From positions 1 through 14,880 of the forward strand of contig JAIPFN010000132.1 in the NCBI GenBank assembly GCA_021736615.1: 14,880 nucleotides of DNA. Direction: 5' to 3'. This document shows, piece after piece, positions 1 through 6,926 of the stretch; the stretch's first letter is position 1, and each line of letters starts with the position of its first letter. The notes under the pieces are model-generated. The model did no database searches and was not told the origin of the DNA. It saw only the letters and a list, made by a program, of their open reading frames with translations. A program made the position numbers and the translations under genes. The DNA is from Phycisphaerae bacterium (GTDB taxonomy: Bacteria > Planctomycetota > Phycisphaerae > Sedimentisphaerales > Anaerohalosphaeraceae).

Positions 1-1
1 C

Positions 2-337
2 CCCAACGTCGTCGCAGAAAGGCATTACTCTGTCGCCCAGAAAGTTCTCGAATTTCTCCAGCGTTACAACGACCTCCAGGACATCATCGCCATTCTCGGC
101 GTCGACGAGCTGAGCAAAGCAGACCAGACGGCAGTGTCAAGAGCAAGAAAACTCGAGAGATTCTTCTCACAGCCGTTCACCGTAACAATGCAGTTTACCG
201 GCATGGAAGGCAGATACGTAACCGCCGCTGAAACTGTCGACAGTTGCGAGCAGATATGCGAAGGAAAATGGGATAAACTCCCCGAGCAGTCATTCATGTA
301 TGTAGGAAAAGTAAAAGAAGCAGCAGCAAAGAGCTGA
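2..337 (+). CDS. atpD: F1Fo ATP synthase subunit beta, C-terminal part (partial)
   Basis: This is the 3' end of the gene for the catalytic beta subunit of the F1 sector, which makes ATP on the cytoplasmic side of the membrane using the ion gradient. The reading frame is open from base 2 to the TGA at 335-337, giving about 111 residues; the nucleotide-binding domain lies outside the window. The visible part is the helical C-terminal domain. It contains the family-typical LQRYNDLQDIIAILGVDEL, the regulatory DELS element (the DELSEED position), SRARKLERFFSQPF, and a GRYVTAAETV stretch ending in LPEQSFMYVGKV. The gene is followed by atpC, the standard A-G-D-C order at the end of an F-type operon. 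The 80-base gap to atpC is wide for this operon and is filled by a repeat element. Confidence 0.97.
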   Translation, partial: PNVVAERHYSVAQKVLEFLQRYNDLQDIIAILGVDELSKADQTAVSRARKLERFFSQPFTVTMQFTGMEGRYVTAAETVDSCEQICEGKWDKLPEQSFMYVGKVKEAAAKS

Positions 338-343
338 CCTTGC

Positions 344-408
344 GGCCAGCTTAATTACTAATTACGAATTACTAATTACGAATTGTGGATTCGGCTTTTG
401 GCCGAGGC
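344..408 (+). repeat. GGCC-bounded intergenic element, copy A
   Basis: The element starts with GGCCAG (344-349), contains four heptamers (355-382) and ends with GGCCGAGGC (400-408). Its right part can fold as TCGGC (391-395), loop TTTTG, GCCGA (401-405). This stem covers part of the GAGG (404-407) that is the only Shine-Dalgarno candidate for atpC. A second copy in the opposite orientation lies at 14576-14643. The end motifs and the total length (65 versus 68 bases) are shared, while the inner sequence differs outside the heptamers. Confidence 0.6.
355..382 (+). repeat. Heptamer tandem array A (4 units)
   Basis: There are four in-register 7-base units, TTACTAA and TTACGAA, each twice in alternation, in the atpD-atpC spacer. 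The consensus TNACKAA matches the arrays at 6927-6954 and, on the minus strand, 14603-14630. Confidence 0.8.
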
Positions 409-417
409 ATTTTTATA

Positions 418-852
418 ATGGTTAAAATCTCAACAGGTACATTCAGGTTTGTTTTAAAAACGCCGCAGGGCACGTTGATTGACTGTAGGACTGGGTCGTT
501 GATCTTCCCTTCCCATGACGGTTTGCAGGGGGTTCTTAGAAATCACTCTCCGATGCTTTGCAAGATCGGACTTGGGATAATACAGGTAAAAGAAATAAAC
601 GACAGAGAAGATGCTTTTTTTCTTGTAAATAACGGTTTTGCCAGGATCAGCGAGAATTTTGTCAGTGTCCTTTCTCACGACGTCACAACTTTTGAGGGCC
701 TCGACAAAGAGCAATCCGAAGAAATGCTCTCAGAAGCCAATAGTCATGTCGCAGGCAGTGCATATATAACGGCCCAGACCGGCGAGGAAATTGACTTGCA
801 AAAGGCTAAGCTTATCGTAAAAATGGCCGAAATGGCCGCTATAGAGTCATAA
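418..852 (+). CDS. atpC: F1Fo ATP synthase subunit epsilon
   Basis: This is the epsilon subunit of the F1 central stalk. It couples rotation to catalysis and, through its C-terminal helices, can inhibit ATP hydrolysis. The 144-residue product has the N-terminal beta-sandwich (about residues 8-92), with the family pattern FRFVLKTPQGTLIDC, then FPSHDGLQGVL and NHSPMLCKIGLGII. A helical C-terminal part follows (about 95-144). I chose the ATG at 418 because its product begins just before the conserved sandwich and GAGG lies ten bases upstream. An in-frame GTG at 385 would add eleven residues encoded by repeat sequence and is unlikely. The length is normal for the family. The gene is the last of the ATP synthase operon, since the next gene is unrelated and 190 bases away. 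Confidence 0.95.
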   Translation: MVKISTGTFRFVLKTPQGTLIDCRTGSLIFPSHDGLQGVLRNHSPMLCKIGLGIIQVKEINDREDAFFLVNNGFARISENFVSVLSHDVTTFEGLDKEQSEEMLSEANSHVAGSAYITAQTGEEIDLQKAKLIVKMAEMAAIES

Positions 853-926
853 ATCGAGACTTACCGGTACTTTGCCGGATTTGTAAATTCTTATAACCAT
901 TTTTTGGGATATGCCCCCGAATTTGT

Positions 927-955
927 TTGCTAAATAATCCTTTTTTGGTTATAAT
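927..955 (+). promoter_or_regulatory. Candidate sigma70-type promoter upstream of the 98-residue gene
   Basis: TTGCTA (927-932) and TATAAT (950-955) are separated by 17 bases, a standard vegetative spacing. It would start transcription near 962 and drive the genes at 1043 and 1403. A 9-base inverted repeat, TTATAACCA (891-899) and TGGTTATAA (946-954), overlaps the -10 box and could be an operator or chance. The rest of the 853-1042 spacer holds no gene. It contains the 14-mer TTTTGTGAGTATGC (961-974), whose reverse complement recurs in the spacer near 5945-5958. Confidence 0.45.
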
Positions 956-1042
956 TGCTGTTTTGTGAGTATGCGGTTTGTATAGACGTGTCCTTTTAAA
1001 GCGACATATAGAGGTGTCCAGATAATAAACTGCGAAAGTTAA

Positions 1043-1339
1043 GTGACTAAAAACTCTGAAAAAATCGAAGATCGCAAAAATGTCTCGTCTGATGCGGCTG
1101 TTGATGATTTTGTCTCACGCTTGAGCAATGAGCATAAAATGCTTGTCGTCCTCAAGGCCCAGCTTTACGGCGGCAGTTGGGAGGCAATGCTTGACGACCT
1201 TAACAATCGCCTTGCCGGCAAACCCTATATATTTAAGCTTGTCAACAGGATAAACGAAGACGTCGAGCGAATCGAAATACTCAGGGGTTTTGAAGTCGAA
1301 CACGGTATTGATCTAGCCGACTATGTAGATTTGACTTAA
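1043..1339 (+). CDS. Conserved-looking small protein of unknown function
   Basis: The 98-residue product is soluble and charged, with no signal peptide, membrane helix or cysteine motif. Its N-terminus (about 1-20) is polar and probably disordered. The remainder looks helical, with a central region holding LVVLKAQLYGGSWEAMLDDL and then GKPYIFKLVNRINEDVERIE. I do not recognise the family. It starts with GTG, and only weak purine-rich sequence (GCGAAAG) precedes it, so translation initiation may be modest. No in-frame ATG offers a better start. The coding frame is supported by its length without stops, a plausible amino-acid composition and its place just upstream of the beta-propeller gene, 63 bases away and probably in the same transcript. 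Function cannot be assigned. Confidence 0.7.
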   Translation: MTKNSEKIEDRKNVSSDAAVDDFVSRLSNEHKMLVVLKAQLYGGSWEAMLDDLNNRLAGKPYIFKLVNRINEDVERIEILRGFEVEHGIDLADYVDLT

Positions 1340-1368
1340 GGTTGCCGTGATTTTGCTGACCGGTAACC
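1340..1368 (+). terminator. Hairpin after the 98-residue gene, weak terminator or attenuator
   Basis: GGTTGCCG (1340-1347) pairs with CGGTAACC (1361-1368), one pair being G-U, starting directly after the stop codon. A run of eight T (1382-1389) lies 13 bases further on, too far for a classic intrinsic terminator. It could reduce read-through into the beta-propeller gene. Confidence 0.3.
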
Positions 1369-1402
1369 ACGTAATTTTAACTTTTTTTTCAGGAATACTT
1401 AA

Positions 1403-2518
1403 ATGCTACGAAGATTCTGTTTATGTCTTAGTCTTTTAATCATTAGTTTCCACGCAAACGCGGGCCAGGCTGATAAAGCGGCCCCGCCTGTCAAGCCGAT
1501 TGAAGAACTTGTCTCTGTCAACCTTCTCGAACATTGCGGTCTGGACGTCGCATGGCAAAAGCATCTTTTTATCAAACCCGACGAGAAGATCAACCGCATG
1601 CTGATCCATGACAAGTACCTGTTTGTATTTACCGACCAGAATTACCTTTACTGTCTCGACCGTAATAAAGGCAAGATCGTCTTTAGCCTTATCATGGCTA
1701 GTAAAGGGCTTCCGGTCTACGGACCCAGCTTTTATGAAAACAGCCTGTTCTTTTTGGTTGGCCAGAAGCTTCACATTGTCGACATGGAAGTTGGGCGGAT
1801 CACTAAGACTATGGATTACAGCTTGATCGGCAAGGGTGCCATTTTTGCCCCGGTTCACACCAAAGAATATGTTTATGTCGCAGGCTCGAATAACCGGCTT
1901 GCTGCAATGAACGCCGAAACCGGAACACGGACATTTGAGGCTGCCCCAAATGACAATTCCACGATCAATTCCATCATCGCCGATGACGAGTATCTGGTCT
2001 TTTCCAGTGATAGCGGACATGTCGTTAGAATCAAAACTGACAAAGCCGAGAAGGTGTGGCGTTTCAAGGTTGGCGGCATCAAGGCTCCGCTGGTAAGAGA
2101 CGGCGAGTGGATATATGTCAGCGCCCTTGACAGGAAACTCTATAAGCTTAATATTGAAGACGGTTTTAGCGGTTGGCTGTCCAGCGTACTCATCGGAGAG
2201 TCCCTTTACGATTCGGTTCAAGTCGGTCAAAAGAACATTTATCAGTATGCAGGCGTAAAGGGCCTCTTCGCGATAGATAAAGAAAGCGGCAAAAAACTCT
2301 GGCAGATGGAAGAAGGTTTGGACCTGCTTTGTGAAAACGGTTCTAAGGCATATACACTCGCAAAACCTTCGAAACTCGTCGTTATGGACAATGAAAAAAG
2401 CAAAAAACTCTACTCGGTCAATTTTGCAAACGTTTCCGTCCATGCAGCCAATACGCAGGATTCCATGATCTATGTAGCCGATGAAAAGGGCAGGATCATG
2501 TGCATTAAAACTAAATAA
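1403..2518 (+). CDS. Secreted PQQ-type beta-propeller protein (BamB-like fold)
   Basis: The product has 371 residues. Residues 1-20 form a Sec signal peptide: positive LRR, a hydrophobic core, then ANA before G21. The mature protein is a chain of about eight repeats of 35-45 residues, each with the pattern of a PQQ-like propeller blade. In these, two beta strands lead to an aromatic-aliphatic pair and a D-x-E/K-x-G-K turn. Examples are YLFVFTDQNYLYCLDRNKGK, NRLAAMNAETGTRTFE, RKLYKLNIEDGFSGW, KGLFAIDKESGKKLWQ and GRIMCIKTK at the C-terminus. An eight-blade count resembles BamB, the outer-membrane assembly scaffold. There is no lipobox and no bam neighbour, so I do not name it bamB. PQQ-dependent dehydrogenase residues are not evident. 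The start is supported by AGGA (1391-1394) eight bases upstream. It probably acts in the periplasm as a binding scaffold. Confidence 0.85.
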   Translation: MLRRFCLCLSLLIISFHANAGQADKAAPPVKPIEELVSVNLLEHCGLDVAWQKHLFIKPDEKINRMLIHDKYLFVFTDQNYLYCLDRNKGKIVFSLIMASKGLPVYGPSFYENSLFFLVGQKLHIVDMEVGRITKTMDYSLIGKGAIFAPVHTKEYVYVAGSNNRLAAMNAETGTRTFEAAPNDNSTINSIIADDEYLVFSSDSGHVVRIKTDKAEKVWRFKVGGIKAPLVRDGEWIYVSALDRKLYKLNIEDGFSGWLSSVLIGESLYDSVQVGQKNIYQYAGVKGLFAIDKESGKKLWQMEEGLDLLCENGSKAYTLAKPSKLVVMDNEKSKKLYSVNFANVSVHAANTQDSMIYVADEKGRIMCIKTK

Positions 2519-2522
2519 CTCA

Positions 2523-2546
2523 AGCCCTAAGCGAAATCGCCGGGCT
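2523..2546 (+). other. Hairpin downstream of the beta-propeller gene
   Basis: AGCCC (2523-2527) pairs with GGGCT (2542-2546), and inside it GCGA (2531-2534) pairs with TCGC (2537-2540). No T-run follows, so it is a weak or factor-dependent 3' end at best. Confidence 0.25.
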
Positions 2547-2567
2547 GGAAAACAATTGTGCTTGGAT

Positions 2568-2596
2568 TTGTTAATTTAACGGGAAAACTTTATTAG
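2568..2596 (+). promoter_or_regulatory. Candidate promoter for purH
   Basis: TTGTTA (2568-2573) and TATTAG (2591-2596) are 17 bases apart, each with four of six consensus bases. It fits the 111-base gap before purH. I see no purine riboswitch or PurR-like palindrome in this gap. Confidence 0.3.
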
Positions 2597-2629
2597 AAAG
2601 AAAACTTTAATTACGGAGAGCCGATTAAA

Positions 2630-4240
2630 ATGGATGTTAAGATCAAAACCGCGTTAGTCAGTGTGTCGGATAAAACCGGCGTAGTAGAATTTGCTAAAAA
2701 CCTCAGCGAAATGGGCGTCACCATCATCAGTACCGGTGGTACCGCAAAACAGATTGCCGCAGCAGGAATCGATGTAGTAAGCATTGATTCGGTTACCGGC
2801 TTTCCGGAAATGATGAACGGAAGGGTCAAAACCCTCCACCCGAAGATTCACGGCGGATTGCTCGCCCTTCGCGACAATCCAGAGCACGCCAAGGCGCTCA
2901 CCGATCATGATATTACACCGATAGACCTCGTCTGTGTTAACCTCTATCCTTTCGAGGCGACAATCGCTAAAGAGGGATGCACTCTTGAAGAAGCCATCGA
3001 AAACATCGACATCGGCGGACCGAGCATGGTTCGTTCGGCGTCAAAGAACAACAAGTTCGTAACCGTTGTGACAGACCCTTCGCAGTACGATACAGTTATC
3101 AAGCAGATGAAGGCTAACGACGGATGCGTCGACGAAGCATTCCGCAAGGACTGTGCAAGGATCGCTTTCGGTCTGACGGCAAGCTATGATGCGATGATCT
3201 CAAAGTACCTCAACGAAAAGAGCGAAGTTACCTACCCCGAACGCGTTTCTATCGCCATGACAAAAGTCAACGAACTTCGTTACGGAGAAAACCCCCACCA
3301 GAGCGGTGCGTTCTATCAACTGCCCGCAAACGCCGAAGTAAGCGTCGGCGGTGCAAAACTGCTTGACGGCGGTATTCCAATCAGCTTTAACAACCTTCTC
3401 GACGTAAACGCGGCATTTGAACTTGTAAAAGAGTTCGAAGAACCCGCAGCTATCGTTGTAAAGCACCTCAACCCATGCGGTGCGGCTATTGACGACAATA
3501 TTGAAGTAGCCTACGAAAAGGCATATCTCGGCGATGTAATCAGTGCATTCGGCGGCATTATCGCTCTTAACAGGAAAGTCGACGTGTCCCTGGCAACGAC
3601 TATTATGGAATCCTACGACCGCTTTGGTAAGGCAGCCGGTGCGTTGGGCTTCTTCGCCGAAGTCATCATCGCACCTGAGTTCGACAAAAAAGCAGTCGAG
3701 ACCATCAGAACCCTCAAAGAGTGGGGCCAGCGTGTCAGGCTCATGGAAACAGGACCTATAGTCCGTGCCGGTATCGACGACAGCGAATACGACGTAAGAT
3801 GCATCGTCGGCGGAATGCTCCTCCAGAAGCGTGACCTCGTAGGCTGGGAAGAAGATCAATTGACGTTCCCGACAAAGGTCAAGCCTACTCCCGAGCAGAT
3901 GGCGGACCTCAAAGTCGCATGGATCACTGCCAAGCACGTAAAGAGTAACACCATCACTCTCGTCAACGGCAAACGCCTTGTCGGCTGCGGTGCCGGCCAG
4001 ATGAACCGTATCGAATCCGGCCTGATCGCCTTCAAGAACGCAGGTGCTCTGTCAAAAGGTGCGGCAATGGGTTCAGACGCATTCTTCCCCTTCCCGGACA
4101 ACGTAGTCAACGCCGCAAAAGCAGGCGTAGCATGCATCGTCCAGCCGGGCGGATCAAAGAAGGATGACGAAGTCATCGCCGAAGCCGACAAAGCCGGTAT
4201 CGCACTGGTCTTTACAGGCAAGAGACACTTCAAACACTAA
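2630..4240 (+). CDS. purH: Bifunctional AICAR formyltransferase / IMP cyclohydrolase
   Basis: PurH carries out the last two steps of de novo purine synthesis in the cytoplasm. It formylates AICAR with 10-formyl-tetrahydrofolate, then cyclises FAICAR to IMP. The 536-residue product is of full length. The N-terminal cyclohydrolase (MGS-like) domain spans about 5-195. It has SVSDKTG (11-17), STGGTAKQI (34-42), GFPEMMNGRVKTLHPKIHGG (57-76) and IDIGGPSMVRSASKN (126-140). The formyltransferase domain follows, with RYGENPHQSGAFY (217-229) and the catalytic Lys278-His279 in VVKHLNPCGAA. It also has SAFGGIIALNR (305-315), SDAFFPFPDNV (482-492), QPGGSKKDDE (505-514) and the C-terminal FTGKRHFKH. All expected catalytic residues are present. 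The start is fixed by GGAGAG (2615-2620) nine bases upstream. The gene stands alone between non-purine genes and ends in a strong terminator. Confidence 0.98.
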   Translation: MDVKIKTALVSVSDKTGVVEFAKNLSEMGVTIISTGGTAKQIAAAGIDVVSIDSVTGFPEMMNGRVKTLHPKIHGGLLALRDNPEHAKALTDHDITPIDLVCVNLYPFEATIAKEGCTLEEAIENIDIGGPSMVRSASKNNKFVTVVTDPSQYDTVIKQMKANDGCVDEAFRKDCARIAFGLTASYDAMISKYLNEKSEVTYPERVSIAMTKVNELRYGENPHQSGAFYQLPANAEVSVGGAKLLDGGIPISFNNLLDVNAAFELVKEFEEPAAIVVKHLNPCGAAIDDNIEVAYEKAYLGDVISAFGGIIALNRKVDVSLATTIMESYDRFGKAAGALGFFAEVIIAPEFDKKAVETIRTLKEWGQRVRLMETGPIVRAGIDDSEYDVRCIVGGMLLQKRDLVGWEEDQLTFPTKVKPTPEQMADLKVAWITAKHVKSNTITLVNGKRLVGCGAGQMNRIESGLIAFKNAGALSKGAAMGSDAFFPFPDNVVNAAKAGVACIVQPGGSKKDDEVIAEADKAGIALVFTGKRHFKH

Positions 4241-4252
4241 GAGACAAGAACA

Positions 4253-4289
4253 AAAAGGCCCATGTTGTTAAAAGCATGGGCCTTTTTTT
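4253..4289 (+). terminator. Intrinsic terminator of purH
   Basis: AAAAGGCCCATG (4253-4264) pairs perfectly with CATGGGCCTTTT (4275-4286) around a 10-base loop. A T-run (4283-4289) begins within the right arm. It lies 12 bases after the purH stop and is the clearest Rho-independent terminator in the window. Confidence 0.93.
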
Positions 4290-4315
4290 GTAGGGTGGGC
4301 CATGCCCACGCTGTT
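4290..4315 (+). repeat. REP-like hairpin R1 (GTAGGGTG...CACGCTGTT)
   Basis: GTGGGC (4295-4300), loop CAT, GCCCAC (4304-4309), flanked by GTAGG on the left and GCTGTT on the right. It directly abuts the purH terminator and lies 52 bases before the epimerase start. A second small palindrome, GGGGTACCCC (4329-4338), follows in the same spacer. Related copies are at 10901, 11860 and 12718. Confidence 0.8.
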
Positions 4316-4366
4316 TTCGAAATCCGTAGGGGTACCCCTTGTGAGTGCCCAAAAAAAGGCAAAAAA

Positions 4367-5281
4367 ATGCAAATACTAATAACAGGCGGAGCAGGTTTCA
4401 TCGGCAGCCACATCGCCGAGCACTTTCAGTCCAAAGCAAACGTACGCGTTCTCGACAATCTGCGAAGCGGTTATCGCAAAAACCTGGAAGGCCTTGATGT
4501 CGAATTCATAGAAGGCTCGGTAACAGACAGAGACGCCGTAAAGAGGGCGGTCAAAGGCGTCGATTACGTATTCCATCTCGCTGCGATGATCAGCGTCCCC
4601 GAGTCCATGGAAAAACCCGTCGAGTGCGTAGAGATCAACGCAGGCGGTACGCTAATCGTTCTGGAAGAATCCGCCAATGCAGGTGTCAAGAAACTCTGCC
4701 TGTCCAGTTCCGCCGCCATCTATGGCGACAACCCCACCGTTCCTAAGCTAGAAACAATGCTCCCGGAACCTAAAAGCCCATATGCTGTTACAAAGCTTGA
4801 CGGTGAGTATTACTGCAAAATGTTCGCCGATGAGGGCTGGCTGGAAACTGCCTGCATGAGATATTTCAACGTATTCGGCCCAAGGCAGGACCCGTCCAGT
4901 GCCTACGCCGCCGCCATCCCGATCTTTATCGAAAAGGCCATAAACAATCAGCCCGTAACGATTTTTGGTGACGGCCAGCAGACACGCGACTTCATCTACG
5001 TAAAAGACATAGTCGCCGCAAACGCCTATCTTGCCCAAACAAAAGGTCTTACAGGCGTCTACAACGTAGCCTACGGCCGGCGCCAGACAATAAACGACAT
5101 AGCCGCAAAAATAATCGAACTGACAAACTCAAATTCAAAGATAGAATACAAACCCGTCCGCGCAGGCGACGTAAAACACTCACAAGCGGCAATAGAGAAA
5201 ATAACCCAGGCAGGTTTCACCCCAACCTCAAACTTCGAAACAGGCCTACAAAAAACAATAGAATTCTTCGCAAACAAATAA
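4367..5281 (+). CDS. NAD-dependent sugar-nucleotide epimerase (GalE/WbpP-type extended SDR)
   Basis: This is an extended short-chain dehydrogenase of 304 residues, likely to interconvert UDP-hexoses at C4 for surface polysaccharide synthesis. The N-terminal Rossmann fold has TGGAGFIGSH (6-15) and Asp30 after strand beta2 (VLDN), which selects NAD. The catalytic set is Ser in LSSSAAIYG (112-120) and Tyr139-x3-Lys143 in SPYAVTK. The C-terminal substrate domain shows RYFNVFGPRQDPSSAYAA (165-182), and IFGDGQQTRDFIYVKDIV (199-216) follows it. Together they resemble UDP-glucose or UDP-GlcNAc 4-epimerases; the exact substrate cannot be read from sequence. I start it at the ATG at 4367, seven bases after AAGG (4356-4359). 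An earlier in-frame ATG (4262) lies inside the purH terminator stem and is rejected. It converges on the zinc-ribbon gene 69 bases downstream. Confidence 0.88.
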   Translation: MQILITGGAGFIGSHIAEHFQSKANVRVLDNLRSGYRKNLEGLDVEFIEGSVTDRDAVKRAVKGVDYVFHLAAMISVPESMEKPVECVEINAGGTLIVLEESANAGVKKLCLSSSAAIYGDNPTVPKLETMLPEPKSPYAVTKLDGEYYCKMFADEGWLETACMRYFNVFGPRQDPSSAYAAAIPIFIEKAINNQPVTIFGDGQQTRDFIYVKDIVAANAYLAQTKGLTGVYNVAYGRRQTINDIAAKIIELTNSNSKIEYKPVRAGDVKHSQAAIEKITQAGFTPTSNFETGLQKTIEFFANK

Positions 5282-5297
5282 GGCTTAGGGCAAACGT

Positions 5298-5350
5298 GCT
5301 GTTGGCATCCTGCCGACAGCGTTCTGCGGGCAGAATGCCCGCAGAACGCT
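5298..5350. repeat. Twin overlapping hairpins between convergent genes
   Basis: The first stem pairs 5298-5307 with 5311-5320 (ten pairs, one G-U, loop TCC). The second is a perfect 15-base inverted repeat, AGCGTTCTGCGGGCA (5318-5332) with 5336-5350, loop GAA. The two share AGC at 5318-5320, so they cannot both form fully. The right arm ends exactly at the stop codon of the zinc-ribbon gene. There is no T-run. It may act as a two-way 3' end structure for the convergent pair. Its outer CAGCGT, inner CAGAAT and right ACGCT words recur at 13615-13638. Confidence 0.7.
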
Positions 5351-5848
5351 CTAAACTTTCTTCCCGCATTTAGGACAAAAGTTATAACCCTCCTCGGCAG
5401 TCGTCCCGCAATTAGTGCAAAACCCGGCCTTGAAGAGATTGTCTTTGTCTTTTTCGCTGCCTTTGTCGTCCTTAGTCTCCTCGAAATCATCATCTGGAGC
5501 GTCACTGACCGGTTCTGTATCAATATCAAAATCCTTGATAGTCACCGTCGTCCCCGACCGAAGTTTATGGCTGAACGATTCGTCGAATGGCACATCGTCC
5601 ATATCATCAAACGATCCTCCCGACTGGATCTTGCGTTTCATTTTAATTCCCATAAATATGCCTGAAATTACAACGCACACCCCGATAACAGCAAAAAAGC
5701 CCCCGCCAATCCCAAAAATAAACGGAGCCCCCATCGCCATCGCCCCGGCCCCGAACAAAATGCCGAATATAACAAAGAAAATCCCAAAAAAAACAGGCAC
5801 AACGATCGCCATGATCCCAAGCCCGGCATTCGGATTAATTTTTTTCAT
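5351..5848 (-). CDS. Two-helix membrane protein with C-terminal zinc ribbon
   Basis: The 165-residue product has two hydrophobic helices (about 9-35 and 42-68), rich in Gly, Phe, Ile and Val and separated by a short GAPF turn. A basic stop follows (KMKRK, 69-73), then an acidic linker with many Asp and Glu (80-137). It ends in a zinc ribbon, C144-x2-C147 and C158-x2-C161, in FCTNCG and FCPKCGKKV. The topology suggests a membrane anchor with a cytoplasmic zinc finger, a common layout of small bacterial proteins of unknown role. The ATG at 5848 has GGGAGA (5857-5862 on the plus strand) eight bases upstream. The terminal Val codon lies next to the intergenic hairpin. I cannot assign a biochemical function. 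Confidence 0.82.
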   Translation of the reverse strand: MKKINPNAGLGIMAIVVPVFFGIFFVIFGILFGAGAMAMGAPFIFGIGGGFFAVIGVCVVISGIFMGIKMKRKIQSGGSFDDMDDVPFDESFSHKLRSGTTVTIKDFDIDTEPVSDAPDDDFEETKDDKGSEKDKDNLFKAGFCTNCGTTAEEGYNFCPKCGKKV

Positions 5849-5899
5849 AATAATAATCTCCCAAAATAAAACCCAGGATTAAATTCTTTTATCTTTTTT

Positions 5900-5993
5900 T
5901 CTCTGTGCCCCTCTTTGCCCTCTTTGGCAAAAAAGCAAAACAAGGCATACTCACAAAAGTTGTAAGCAAAGCCCAACAAAACAAACAGTGCAA
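5900..5993. repeat. CCTCTNTGG-type 9-mers plus AAAAGTTGTAA word (copy X1)
   Basis: Nine- to ten-base units of the type CCTCTTTGG (5900-5927) lead into CAAAAAAG, then CACAAAAGTTGTAAGC (5952-5967) and CCCAACAAAACAAAC (5972-5986). The same words in the same order occur at 13756-13845, and the second half also at 11066-11113. No gene is present in this 198-base spacer. Confidence 0.7.
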
Positions 5994-6004
5994 TATATAA
6001 AATT

Positions 6005-6041
6005 TAATCCGTGTAATCCGCGAAATCCGCGGATAAATCAT
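6005..6041. repeat. 37-base exact repeat (ATCCGCG type), copy 1
   Basis: It is identical to 9912-9948 over 37 bases. It consists of about three 9-base units (ATCCGTGTA, ATCCGCGAA, ATCCGCGGA) and can fold as ATCCGCG-AAATC-CGCGGAT. It lies six bases beyond the stop codon of the bestrophin-like gene. A degenerate relative is at 7941-7970. Confidence 0.9.
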
Positions 6042-6046
6042 CCAGA

Positions 6047-6826
6047 CTAAAGTCGAGAAACAAACTTCTCGGCATTGATTACGATGTCGTCTTCGCCTAC
6101 CTGGTCGAACGGGTTTTCCAGATGCGTCTGGATATTGTCCAGGCTCACCAGTACGATAGTAAACAGCACCGGCATCATATACGCTGTGAAATGCACGCTG
6201 CCTTGCGAGAAATCCTGCGATATTTCCGCAAAATACGGCCCGTACATAATCGGCAGCACGTAAATAAACACCTTGCTGAAAGTCCGCAGCGTTCGCGGCG
6301 TGCGGTACTGATAAATATGCTTTACATTCTCAAAAGCGACGACCATTTTGCTAAGAAACTGGTTACACCGCGAAACTTCACCACCTGCCAGCCCCTTCGC
6401 TCTAAAACTGTTGATAAACTTAGAAAGCTCGGAAAACTTCTCATAAACAGCCTTTTCTTCTGGTTCCATTTCTTTTACCGGAGTGATAAACATATTTCTG
6501 CAGGCTATAAGTACCGCGGCAAGTGCTTTTTTTGTATTTTCCTGAAGTTCGGTATCGCTGTCGGCGATCCAGTCCCTGCTCGCAAAAAATATCGCCCGCC
6601 CGTGCGCCTTCATATTCCCGTATTCTTTCAGAGCATTCTCACGCCGTTTATACGCGCCGCCGATAGAAAACACGATAGGAAAAACGATCGCCGTGCCGAT
6701 AAGCGACAGCGGAAAATCAGCGGTAATCCCGAATTTGCGGCAAAGATAAGTCGAAAGTATCGAAAGAACAATAATAATATAAGTATGAACGCTGATGATA
6801 AGTCGAAGACTCTTAATCCACTGCAT
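6047..6826 (-). CDS. Bestrophin-like (UPF0187-type) membrane protein
   Basis: The 259-residue product has four hydrophobic segments: about 9-28, 38-57, 183-203 and 213-230. The long cytoplasmic-looking middle part (60-180) includes ARKXR-type basic stretches. The order of helices, the RTPRTLRTFSKVFIYVLP segment (175-192) and SLDNIQTHLENPFDQVGEDD (228-247) resemble the bestrophin/UPF0187 family of anion channels. In that family a helix is followed by an E-N-P-F-G-x-D-x-N-D-like element. The resemblance is partial and the assignment tentative. The start at 6826 is supported by GAAAGG seven bases upstream and a promoter 37 bases upstream. A TTG 48 bases earlier gives an extension with no ribosome-binding site. 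The gene diverges from kdsB. Confidence 0.72.
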   Translation of the reverse strand: MQWIKSLRLIISVHTYIIIVLSILSTYLCRKFGITADFPLSLIGTAIVFPIVFSIGGAYKRRENALKEYGNMKAHGRAIFFASRDWIADSDTELQENTKKALAAVLIACRNMFITPVKEMEPEEKAVYEKFSELSKFINSFRAKGLAGGEVSRCNQFLSKMVVAFENVKHIYQYRTPRTLRTFSKVFIYVLPIMYGPYFAEISQDFSQGSVHFTAYMMPVLFTIVLVSLDNIQTHLENPFDQVGEDDIVINAEKFVSRL

Positions 6827-6862
6827 AAAAAAACCTTTCAAAAAAAACGTGACAATCTTTAA

Positions 6863-6891
6863 AGTATAACCCAATTACCAACAAAACTCAA
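6863..6891 (-). promoter_or_regulatory. Promoter candidate for the bestrophin-like gene
   Basis: Read on the minus strand, TTGAGT (6891-6886) and TATACT (6868-6863) are separated by exactly 17 bases. Transcription would start near 6856, about 30 bases before the ATG at 6826. Confidence 0.6.
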
Positions 6892-6926
6892 CTATTATTT
6901 AGTGAAACAGCCCGGTTTTCCCCGAC

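Noticed and set aside
385..417. GTG start upstream of atpC
   Set aside because: It adds residues encoded by an intergenic repeat and has no ribosome-binding site.
2..852. N-type ATPase operon (which begins with the beta and epsilon genes)
   Set aside because: Beta-epsilon is followed by unrelated genes, as at the end of a normal F-type operon, not by atpQ, atpR or atpB.
1436..2443. Long open frame on the minus strand (335 codons) opposite the beta-propeller gene
   Set aside because: The plus-strand frame has a signal peptide, propeller repeats and a ribosome-binding site; the reverse frame has no recognisable domain and is explained by codon bias.
1403..2518. Naming the propeller bamB
   Set aside because: It has no lipobox and no Bam neighbours, and propeller repeats occur in many unrelated proteins.
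3200..3937. 245-codon open frame on the minus strand within purH
   Set aside because: It lies wholly inside a highly conserved purH and is a compositional shadow.
4262..4366. Upstream in-frame start for the epimerase
   Set aside because: The first codons would lie in the purH terminator stem and in hairpin R1; the Rossmann motif begins right after the ATG at 4367.
6122..6862. 246-codon open frame on the plus strand opposite the bestrophin-like gene
   Set aside because: It encodes a basic, low-quality protein without domain signs. The minus-strand frame has membrane helices, a ribosome-binding site and a promoter.
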